Part shown: piece by piece, positions 57,560 to 64,000 of the stretch
Numbering within the stretch: position 1 is the first letter of the stretch
Layout of the letters: the number at the start of each line of letters is the position of its first letter
Assembly (NCBI RefSeq): GCF_038087665.1
Contig: NZ_CP149925.1
Coordinates: 3,286,801-3,350,800, forward strand
DNA length: 64,000 bases
Direction: 5' to 3'
Source of the DNA: Gallaecimonas sp. GXIMD4217
GTDB lineage: Bacteria > Pseudomonadota > Gammaproteobacteria > Enterobacterales > Gallaecimonadaceae
Notes under the pieces: model-generated
What the model was told of the DNA's origin: nothing
What the model saw: the letters and a program-made list of their open reading frames with translations, nothing else
Database searches by the model: none
Program-made: the position numbers and the translations under genes

Positions 57560-59266
57560 TCAGGCCTCCTGGGTGACCCGGATCACCTCTTCGATGCTGG
57601 TGATGCCTTCGAGGGCCTTGCGGCAACCGTCTTCGTACATGCTGTGCATGCCGTCCTGCTTGGCCACCGCCAGCAGCTTGGCGGCGTCGGCGTGGTCCAG
57701 CACCAGCCGGCGCAGGGCGTCACTCATCACCAGCAGCTCCTGAATGGCGACCCGGCCGAAGTAGCCGCTGCCCTGGCATTGTTCACAGCCCTTGGGCCGG
57801 TACAGGGTCACGGACTGCTCCCAGAAGGCCTTGTGTATGCCCATCTCCCTGAGCATTTCCGGCAGCGGCCGGTAGGGTTCCTTGCAATGGGGGCAGAGCA
57901 CCCGTACCAGGCGCTGCCCGATCACCGCATTAAGGGTGGAAGTGAGCAGGTAGTCCTCCACCCCCATCTCCAAAAGGCGGGTCACCGAGCTGGCGGCGTC
58001 GTTGGTGTGCAGGGTGGACAGCACCAGGTGGCCGGTCAGGGCCGACTGCACGCAGATGCCGGCCGTTTCCAGGTCGCGCATCTCGCCGACCATGATCACG
58101 TCCGGGTCTTGGCGGACGATGGATCTCAGGGCATTGGCGAAGGTCAGGCCGATGTCCGGCTTGACCTGGATCTGGTTGACCCCCTCCAGCTGGTATTCCA
58201 CCGGATCCTCGACGGTGATCAGCTTGCGCTCTGTGGTGTTGAGCTTGTCCAGGGCCGTGTAGAGGGTGGTGCTTTTGCCGGAGCCGGTGGGGCCGGTGAC
58301 CAGCAGCATGCCGTTGGGCTGCCTGAGGACCTGCTCCAGCCTGGCGCGGGTCTCGTCCAGGAAGCCCAGGGCGGCGAAGTCCAGCACCACGGAGTCGCGC
58401 CTGAGCAGGCGCATGACCACGCTCTCGCCGTGCATGGTCGGCACTGTGGAGACGCGGATATCCACCTCCTTGCCCTGGACCCGGGTCTTGATGCGGCCGT
58501 CCTGGGGCAGGCGGCGCTCGGCGATGTTGAGCCTGGCCATGATCTTGATGCGGGAGATGACGGCGGCGGTCAGGCTGGGCGGCGGCGCCTCGCCCTCCTG
58601 GAGCACGCCGTCGATGCGAAAGCGCACCAGCAGCCGGTTCTCGAAGGGCTCGATGTGGATGTCGGAGGCGCGGGCGTCGAAGGCCTTCTGGATGGTCAGG
58701 TTGACCAGGCGGATCACCGGCGCCTCCGAGGCCATGTCCTTGAGCTGCTCCACCTCGGCGTCCGTCACTTCCTCCTTGGCACCCAGGCCGGCCAGGATAT
58801 CGCCCATGGCGCCCTGGCCCTTGCCGTAGAGGCGGTCGATGGCGGCGTCTATTTCCGTGGCCGGGGCCACCTGGGGCCGTATGGCCTTGCCGGTGGCCAG
58901 GGCCACGGCCTCCTTGGCGAAGCCGTCCAGGGGATTGGCCATGGCCAGCTGCAGATCGCCGTCGGCTTCTTCCAGGGGCAGCAGGTGGTATTCCTTCAGG
59001 AAACGCTCGGACAGGGCCTGGGGCAGCAGCGGCTCGGCGGGAAAATCCTTGCTGCTGGCCAGCGGCAGATCCAGCAGCTCGGACAGCTGCTCCGCCATGT
59101 CCTTTTCGGACACCAGGCCCAGTTTGGTGAGCAGCAGGGGCAGGGGATCGTCCGAACTCTGGCGCATGCGCTGCACCCTGGCGTGGTCGGTGGCGCTGAG
59201 CACCCCCTTGCCCACCAGGGTCTCGCCCAGGGCCGTCTCCATTTCTGACTGTGGACGGGGATCCAT
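57560..59266 (-). CDS. gspE: Type II secretion assembly ATPase GspE
   Basis: The 568-residue hexameric ATPase has the N1E domain, Walker A GPTGSGKSTTL, Asp box (VEDPVEYQLEGVNQIQV), Walker B (MVGEMRDLETA) and His box (GHLVLSTLHTND). The zinc tetracysteine motif CPHC ... CEQC is typical of GspE. ATG at 59266 is preceded by GAGAGG; a TTG at 59305 is an alternative. It is the first gene of the operon. The promoter was not identified; 59306-59375 shows nothing else. Confidence 0.96.
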   Translation of the reverse strand: MDPRPQSEMETALGETLVGKGVLSATDHARVQRMRQSSDDPLPLLLTKLGLVSEKDMAEQLSELLDLPLASSKDFPAEPLLPQALSERFLKEYHLLPLEEADGDLQLAMANPLDGFAKEAVALATGKAIRPQVAPATEIDAAIDRLYGKGQGAMGDILAGLGAKEEVTDAEVEQLKDMASEAPVIRLVNLTIQKAFDARASDIHIEPFENRLLVRFRIDGVLQEGEAPPPSLTAAVISRIKIMARLNIAERRLPQDGRIKTRVQGKEVDIRVSTVPTMHGESVVMRLLRRDSVVLDFAALGFLDETRARLEQVLRQPNGMLLVTGPTGSGKSTTLYTALDKLNTTERKLITVEDPVEYQLEGVNQIQVKPDIGLTFANALRSIVRQDPDVIMVGEMRDLETAGICVQSALTGHLVLSTLHTNDAASSVTRLLEMGVEDYLLTSTLNAVIGQRLVRVLCPHCKEPYRPLPEMLREMGIHKAFWEQSVTLYRPKGCEQCQGSGYFGRVAIQELLVMSDALRRLVLDHADAAKLLAVAKQDGMHSMYEDGCRKALEGITSIEEVIRVTQEA

Positions 59267-59375
59267 CAACCTCTCGCTGTTGGTGCCGGGGGGATTCTGA
59301 TCCAAGGATAGTCGAGCGGGCCGGGGGGCTCAGGACGGCGGCGCCATAAGGCGGCCGGTGCCAGGTAACCGAATG

Positions 59376-59406
59376 GAAAAAGCCGCCCCACGGGCGGCCT
59401 TTTTTT
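59376..59406 (-). terminator. Terminator of mnmE
   Basis: Stem GCCGCCC / GGGCGGC followed on the minus strand by TTTTTCC; it starts within a few bases of the mnmE stop. Confidence 0.85.
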
Positions 59407-60769
59407 ACTTGCCGATACAGAAGCTGGAGAAGATCCGCCCCAGCAGGTCGTCGGAGGTGAACTCGCCGGTGATGCTGGACAGGGCGTTCTGGGCCAGGCG
59501 CAGCTCCTCGGCCAGGATCTCGCCGGCGGCGAAGGTCTCCAGCTGATCCCGGCCCGTTGCCAGGTGGCCGGCCGCCTCTTCCAGGGCCTCCAGGTGGCGG
59601 CGCCTGGCCATGAAGCCGCCTTCGGTGGCGCCGGTGAAGCCCATCAGCTGCTTGAGGTGGGCCTTGAGCTCGGCGACGCCGTCGCCGGTCTTAGCGGACA
59701 GGCGCAGCACCGGGCGCTGGCCGCTTTCATCCAGGCCAACGGCCTCGCTGGTCAGCTCCACCTTGTTGCGCACCACCGTGATGCCCAGGCTGTCCGGCAG
59801 CCGATCCACGAAATCCGGCCAGATGTCGTGGGGCTCGGTGGCGTCCGTGTCGGTGGCGTCGACCATGAACAGCACCCGGTCGGCCTTGGCTATTTCGGCC
59901 CAGGCCCGCTCTATGCCGATCTTCTCCACGGCGTCGCCGGTGTCGCGCAGGCCGGCGGTGTCGATGATATGCAGCGGCATGCCGTCGATGTGGATGTGCT
60001 CACGGAGCACGTCTCTGGTGGTGCCGGCGATGTCGGTGACGATGGCCAGCTCCTGGCCGGCCAGGGCGTTGAGCAGGCTGGACTTGCCGGCATTGGGGCG
60101 GCCGGCGATGACCACCCGCATGCCTTCGCGCAGCAGTGAGCCCTGGCGGGCCGAGGCCCGCACCCTGTCCAGCTGGGCCATGACCTCGGCCAGATCGCCG
60201 GCCACCTTGCCGTCGGAGAGGAAGTCTATCTCCTCCTCGGGGAAGTCGATGGCGGCCTCCACATAGATGCGCAGGGCGATGAGCTGCTCCACCAGATCCT
60301 GGATCTGGCGGGAGAAGTCCCCCTGCAGGGAGTGCATGGCGCTGCGGGCGGCCTGCTCGGAGCTGGCCTCGATGAGGTCGGCGATGGCTTCGGCCTGGGC
60401 CAGATCCAGCTTGTCGTTGAGGAAGGCCCGCTCGGAGAACTCGCCGGGCCGGGCCGAGCGCACCCCGGGCAACGCCAAAATGGCCCTCAGCAGCAGATCC
60501 AGGATCACCGGCCCGCCATGGCCCTGAAGCTCCAGTACGTCTTCGCCGGTGAAGGAGTTGGGGCCCTGGAAGAACAGGGCGATGCCCTGATCCAGCACCT
60601 CGCCGCCGGCATCCCGGAACGGCAGGTAGTCGGCATGGCGGGGCTTGGGGCAGCGACCCAGTATGGCCTGGGCCACGTCGGCGGCCTTGGCGCCGGAGAC
60701 GCGGATGATGCCGACACCGCCCCGGCCCGGGGCCGTGGCGACGGCGGCTATGGTGTCCTGTTGACTCAT
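59405..60769 (-). CDS. mnmE: tRNA modification GTPase MnmE
   Basis: MnmE is the GTPase partner of MnmG for cmnm5U34 in tRNA. The 454-residue protein has the N-terminal tetrahydrofolate-binding domain ([16 protein letters not shown]), the G domain inserted in the helical domain ([30 protein letters not shown]), and ends FCIGK with the catalytic Cys. Length is standard. Confidence 0.98.
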   Translation of the reverse strand: MSQQDTIAAVATAPGRGGVGIIRVSGAKAADVAQAILGRCPKPRHADYLPFRDAGGEVLDQGIALFFQGPNSFTGEDVLELQGHGGPVILDLLLRAILALPGVRSARPGEFSERAFLNDKLDLAQAEAIADLIEASSEQAARSAMHSLQGDFSRQIQDLVEQLIALRIYVEAAIDFPEEEIDFLSDGKVAGDLAEVMAQLDRVRASARQGSLLREGMRVVIAGRPNAGKSSLLNALAGQELAIVTDIAGTTRDVLREHIHIDGMPLHIIDTAGLRDTGDAVEKIGIERAWAEIAKADRVLFMVDATDTDATEPHDIWPDFVDRLPDSLGITVVRNKVELTSEAVGLDESGQRPVLRLSAKTGDGVAELKAHLKQLMGFTGATEGGFMARRRHLEALEEAAGHLATGRDQLETFAAGEILAEELRLAQNALSSITGEFTSDDLLGRIFSSFCIGK

Positions 60770-60781
60770 GGTGACTCCAAC

Positions 60782-60808
60782 AAAAAGGGCGGCCTGGGCC
60801 GCCCTTGG
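60782..60808 (-). terminator. Terminator between yidC and mnmE
   Basis: Stem AAGGGCGGCC / GGCCGCCCTT followed on the minus strand by TTTTTG. Confidence 0.8.
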
Positions 60809-60810
60809 GA

Positions 60811-62409
60811 TTACTTCAGGCCCTTCTTCTCAAGGCCCTTCATGATGACCAACTGCTGGGCGATGGAGATAAGGTTACTCACTACCCAGTAAATCACCAG
60901 GCCGGCCGGCATGAACAGGAAGAAGAAGGTGAACATGACGGGCATGAACTGCATGACCTTCTGCTGCATGGGATCGGTGATGGTGCTGGGTTGCAGCTTC
61001 TGCATCACGTACATGGTGACACCCATCAGGATCGGCAGTACGAAGAAGGGATCCTTCACGGACAGGTCGTGGATCCAGAAGGCGAAGTCGGCGTGGCGCA
61101 GTTCCACGGACTCCAGCAGTACCCAGTACAGGGCGATGAAGATGGGCATCTGCAGCAGCAGCGGCAGGCAGCCGCCCAGGGGGTTGACCTCTTCCTTCTT
61201 GTACAGCTCCATCATGGCCTGGGACAGGCGCTGGCGGTCGTCGCCGTACTTCTCACGCAGGGCGGTGAGCTTGGGCGCCAGTACCCGCATCTTGGCCATG
61301 GAGGTGTACTGGGCCTTGGTCAGCGGGAACAGGGCCATCTTGACGATCACGGTCAGCAGTATGATGGCGAAGCCCCAGTTGGCCACCAGGCCATGCAGGG
61401 CTTGCAGCAGCCAGAACAGCGGCTTGCCGATGAACCACAGGAAGCCGTAGTCCACGGTCAGCTCCAGGCGGGGCGCCACCGCTTCCAGGGCGTCCTGGTC
61501 CTTGGGACCCACGAAGAGGTCGGCGTCCAGGCTCAGCTTGTCGTTGGCGGGCACGGTCAGCAGTTCGGACTTGACGCCGATGATGGCATCCCTGGAGCCG
61601 GCCACCAGGGAATAGATCTCCAGGTTGTCGAACTTGGGCGCCCAGGCAGACACGAAGTAGTGCTGCAGCATGGCGATCCAGCCCTTGCCGGTGGGCTCGC
61701 GCAGGTTCTTGTCCTGCATGTCCTCGAAGTCGTACTTCTCGTACTTGTTGTCGTCGCTGGAGTAGGCGGCGCCACGGTAGGAAGTGGCCACGAAGCCGCC
61801 CTCGGACGGGGTCACTGTCTGCTTGAGCTGGCCGAAGTACTGCACGGTCAGGGGCTGGGCGGTGGCGTTGACCACCTCGAAGCGGGTGTTGACCACGTAG
61901 CTGCCCTTGGCCAGGGTCAGGATCTTCTTGAACTGCACGCCCTTGTCGTTGACATGGGTCAGGGTCAGCTGGCGACTGCCGTCGGCCAGGGTGGTCACCT
62001 CTGAGGCCTCATAGACGGGGCGACCCTGGCTGTCGGAGCCGTCGGGGCCGATCAGGCCGCTCATGGCCACGTAGTTGAAACCGGGCTCCTTGGTCAGCAG
62101 GGTGAAACGCTCTTCGCCGTTGAGTTCCCTGGCGAACTGCTTGAGCTGGGCGTTGACCACATCGCCACCCTTGGTGTCGACCTTCAGTTCCAGCATGTCA
62201 TTGCCGAACTCGACAACACTGGCGCTGGCCTGGGTGGCCGGCAGATCGGAAGCCGGCAGATCGCCGTTGGTGCTGCTGGGCGCCAGGCTCTGTTCGATGG
62301 CCTGCGGTTGGCTTACGGGCTTGGGTGCCTGATCTTCCTGCCAGGCGCTGAACAGTAAGTAAGATACTGCCAGGAAGCCGAAGAACAGCAATGTACGTTG
62401 CGATTCCAT
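60811..62409 (-). CDS. yidC: Membrane protein insertase YidC
   Basis: YidC inserts and folds inner-membrane proteins alone or with Sec. The 532-residue protein has the N-terminal helix ([17 protein letters not shown]), the large periplasmic beta domain, and five C-terminal membrane helices. The conserved hydrophilic-groove Arg is in [14 protein letters not shown], with [20 protein letters not shown] downstream. The gene follows yidD by 3 bp. Confidence 0.98.
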   Translation of the reverse strand: MESQRTLLFFGFLAVSYLLFSAWQEDQAPKPVSQPQAIEQSLAPSSTNGDLPASDLPATQASASVVEFGNDMLELKVDTKGGDVVNAQLKQFARELNGEERFTLLTKEPGFNYVAMSGLIGPDGSDSQGRPVYEASEVTTLADGSRQLTLTHVNDKGVQFKKILTLAKGSYVVNTRFEVVNATAQPLTVQYFGQLKQTVTPSEGGFVATSYRGAAYSSDDNKYEKYDFEDMQDKNLREPTGKGWIAMLQHYFVSAWAPKFDNLEIYSLVAGSRDAIIGVKSELLTVPANDKLSLDADLFVGPKDQDALEAVAPRLELTVDYGFLWFIGKPLFWLLQALHGLVANWGFAIILLTVIVKMALFPLTKAQYTSMAKMRVLAPKLTALREKYGDDRQRLSQAMMELYKKEEVNPLGGCLPLLLQMPIFIALYWVLLESVELRHADFAFWIHDLSVKDPFFVLPILMGVTMYVMQKLQPSTITDPMQQKVMQFMPVMFTFFFLFMPAGLVIYWVVSNLISIAQQLVIMKGLEKKGLK

Positions 62410-62412
62410 GTC

Positions 62413-62664
62413 TTAATGTTCTCTTGTTTGGCGTTCGGGAACGGGGTCGTGGCCACCGGGGTGACAAGGGTGGCATTTTAGTATTCTGCGCGCCGCCAAC
62501 CAACTCCCTTTGAGGGGACCATGGCGTTTTAATGCCTCTATGGCATATTGGGAGCAGCTGGGGGTGAACCGGCAGCGGGGGCCAAGCAATGGGCTGATGA
62601 GTAACTGATAGGCCCGGATGGGCACTATCAGGACTTTGCTAACCGCTTTGCCAAGACCTTCCAT
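62413..62664 (-). CDS. yidD: Membrane protein insertion efficiency factor YidD
   Basis: The 83-residue protein starts [20 protein letters not shown] and has the family signature [18 protein letters not shown] and [16 protein letters not shown]. The start overlaps the end of rnpA by 37 bp, as in many bacteria. The longer open frame upstream runs through rnpA and rpmH and is not real. Confidence 0.95.
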   Translation of the reverse strand: MEGLGKAVSKVLIVPIRAYQLLISPLLGPRCRFTPSCSQYAIEALKRHGPLKGSWLAARRILKCHPCHPGGHDPVPERQTREH

Positions 62665-63005
62665 AACTTTTCCAACAGGGTCCGGTACTCGTCGTTGTCC
62701 AGCTCCTGGGCGGGCTTCTTGACGATGATCACCACATCGGCCGCCGGCAGCTTTCCCTGGTTCAGGCGCACGAATTCCCGGGTCAGGCGACGCAGGCGGT
62801 TGCGGGCCACGGCGGTCTTGAGCTGTTTTTTGGCCAGCACAAGGCCCAATCTGGGGTGCGACAGACTGTTGGGTACGGCGAGAAGGGTGATTTGCGGGGA
62901 ACCGGCGCGAACCGGATTCTGGAAGACAGCTTGGAAGTGCGCGGGAGTTAACAGACGTAACTCCCGGCCAAATGTCTGTTTGGTCACTTGAGCAGGAGAG
63001 CTCAA
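62628..63005 (-). CDS. rnpA: Ribonuclease P protein component
   Basis: RnpA is the protein subunit of RNase P, which matures tRNA 5' ends. The 125-residue basic protein has [20 protein letters not shown], the family's RNR motif region, followed by [10 protein letters not shown]. It is 5 bp after rpmH. Confidence 0.97.
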   Translation of the reverse strand: MSSPAQVTKQTFGRELRLLTPAHFQAVFQNPVRAGSPQITLLAVPNSLSHPRLGLVLAKKQLKTAVARNRLRRLTREFVRLNQGKLPAADVVIIVKKPAQELDNDEYRTLLEKLWKVLAKRLAKS

Positions 63006-63010
63006 CTGAT

Positions 63011-63145
63011 TTAGGCAGACAGGGAGTGACGACCCTTGGCACGGCGGCGAGCCAGCACCTTACGGCCGTTCTTGGTTGCCATGCGAGCACGGAAACCGTG
63101 GTTGCGCTTGCGCTTCAGAACGCTGGGTTGAAAAGTACGTTTCAT
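63011..63145 (-). CDS. rpmH: 50S ribosomal protein L34
   Basis: The 44-residue protein starts [20 protein letters not shown] and ends [12 protein letters not shown], an almost invariant family. A strong sigma-70 promoter lies about 95 bp upstream. It leads the rpmH-rnpA-yidD-yidC unit. Confidence 0.99.
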   Translation of the reverse strand: MKRTFQPSVLKRKRNHGFRARMATKNGRKVLARRRAKGRHSLSA

Positions 63146-63239
63146 GGTTCTTTCCGTTTGGTCAGTTTTTGTACCGCTGAGTGCCACTGGCCATGACGGC
63201 CGCCTGCACCAGGCTACATGCCTAAAATTAAGAGGCGGA

Positions 63240-63268
63240 AGTATACTTCTGCCAAGGCACTGCGTCAA
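63240..63268 (-). promoter_or_regulatory. Sigma-70 promoter of rpmH
   Basis: Minus strand TTGACG and TATACT, each one base from consensus, are spaced exactly 17 bp apart. Confidence 0.85.
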
Positions 63269-63306
63269 ATTTGTTCAGTGCCCCCGCCAAAGCGGTCCGT
63301 ATTCTA

Positions 63307-63354
63307 GATCAGATCGCGATCAAAGGGGAGATCGATCTGGGATCGCTATTGATC
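63307..63354. promoter_or_regulatory. Dense GATC cluster upstream of dnaA
   Basis: Seven GATC sites lie within 48 bp (starting at 63307, 63312, 63318, 63330, 63334, 63341 and 63351). Dam methylation and SeqA binding at such clusters sequester dnaA after replication in enterobacteria. A possible dnaA -10, TACAAT, is at 63499-63504. The rest of 63355-63541 shows nothing else I can support. Confidence 0.7.
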
Positions 63355-63541
63355 TGCCCAGGTGCCTGGCACAGAATGGACCTCTTATCTCTATAACAAG
63401 AACCACCCCGCTTCGCCTGTCGTTTTGACCCGTACCGTCAAATAGGTAAATCGCCGTCCAGCGCCCGTTTGTGCTGGTCTGGCAGGGTGTGGAAGTTGTA
63501 CAATAGTTCGCTTTGACGGATTGATGCGGGAGAGTGTCTCA

Positions 63542-64000
63542 GTGGTAGCTTCGCTATGGCAGCAATGTCTGGATAGACTGCAGGATGAGCTGCCGACCCA
63601 ACAGTTCAGCATGTGGATCCGCCCCCTCCAGGTGGATCAGAGCGACAGCGCCCTGACCCTCTACGCGCCCAACCGTTTCGTGCTGGACTGGGTTCGCGAC
63701 AAATACCTCAATCGCATCAACGAGCTGATCAACGAACTGTGCGGTCCCCAGGCGCCGGCCCTCTATTTCGAGGTGGGCTCCAGCCCGGTGGCCCCCGTTG
63801 CCAACGGCAACCCGGTACCGGCCGTGACCCCCAATCCGGCGGCCAGCCAGCCCAAGCCCAAGCCGCTGCCCAGCTGGCAGCAGCAGGGTCCGGCCGACGA
63901 GCCGCAGATCACGGTGCGTTCCAACATCAATCCCGTCTACACCTTCGATAACTTCGTCGAGGGTAAGTCCAACCAGCTGGCCCGCGCCGCCGCCGGCCAG
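63542..64000 (+). CDS. dnaA: Chromosomal replication initiator DnaA (partial, N-terminal 153 residues)
   Basis: DnaA binds oriC boxes and opens the origin. The start is GTG at 63542 with GGGAG upstream, giving [20 protein letters not shown], which matches the family N-terminus (domain I). FSMWIRPLQ and [22 protein letters not shown] segments are conserved. A Pro-rich domain II and the start of the AAA+ domain ([18 protein letters not shown]) follow before the window ends. Confidence 0.98.
   Translation, partial: MVASLWQQCLDRLQDELPTQQFSMWIRPLQVDQSDSALTLYAPNRFVLDWVRDKYLNRINELINELCGPQAPALYFEVGSSPVAPVANGNPVPAVTPNPAASQPKPKPLPSWQQQGPADEPQITVRSNINPVYTFDNFVEGKSNQLARAAAGQ

Noticed and set aside
62413..63090. 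A 225-residue ORF ending in YidD
   Set aside because: Only the last 83 residues are YidD; the rest is an out-of-frame reading of rnpA and rpmH.

Overview
The window is a high-GC gammaproteobacterial chromosome segment around the replication origin. The order glmS–DeoR regulator–glmU–atpCDGAHFEBI, parB–parA–rsmG–mnmG–[oriC]–mioC and mnmE–yidC–yidD–rnpA–rpmH–dnaA is the classic gammaproteobacterial origin neighbourhood. The gene content suggests a free-living Gallaecimonas/Aeromonas/Alteromonas-like organism, but the genus cannot be fixed from sequence reading alone. No tRNA, rRNA, CRISPR array or insertion sequence was seen.

Layout. 1-10.7 kb: amino-sugar/cell-wall genes (glmS partial, glmU, a DeoR-type regulator) and the complete F1Fo ATP synthase operon, transcribed leftward from a good sigma-70 promoter. 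11-19.3 kb: a compact leftward seven-gene operon for trans-4-hydroxyproline catabolism (epimerase, three-subunit D-hydroxyproline dehydrogenase, deaminase, 2-oxoglutarate semialdehyde dehydrogenase, Xaa-Pro-type peptidase) with a divergent PAS-AraC regulator. It lies between parB and atpI, which are usually neighbours. 19.3-24.5 kb: parB, parA, rsmG, mnmG, oriC (about 17 GATC sites and DnaA boxes within 320 bp) and mioC.

24.5-59.3 kb is a 35-kb accessory block between mioC and mnmE, which are often adjacent. It holds gspA/gspB, a VpsR-like sigma-54-type activator, two secreted M11-type metalloproteases, three giant DUF11-repeat surface proteins (two of them a recent segmental duplication differing by exactly three 103-residue repeats), a beta-helix lipoprotein, and a complete Xps-type type II secretion operon (gspE-F-G-H-I-J-K-L-M-N-D). 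59.4-64 kb: mnmE, yidC, yidD, rnpA, rpmH and the start of dnaA.

The most interesting signal is regulatory. (1) Both metalloprotease genes carry near-identical long 5' leaders containing a cyclic-di-GMP-I (GEMM) riboswitch, with a visible alternative stem and a Shine-Dalgarno-sequestering hairpin that predict an OFF switch. An additional structured element of unknown class precedes it. (2) All three DUF11 genes, plus one orphan leader, have a -24/-12 sigma-54 promoter, each with two copies of a 20-bp palindrome (CTGTTA-N8-TAACAG) centred 74-76 and 152-154 bp upstream. The best candidate activator is the VpsR-like protein encoded alongside. (3) The transcribed leaders of the duplicated DUF11 genes hold conserved hairpins whose stems covary with the orphan copy. 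Together these suggest one c-di-GMP-controlled module: surface fibre proteins on and secreted proteases off at high c-di-GMP, all served by the local type II secretion system. This circuit is an inference; the sequence elements are directly visible.
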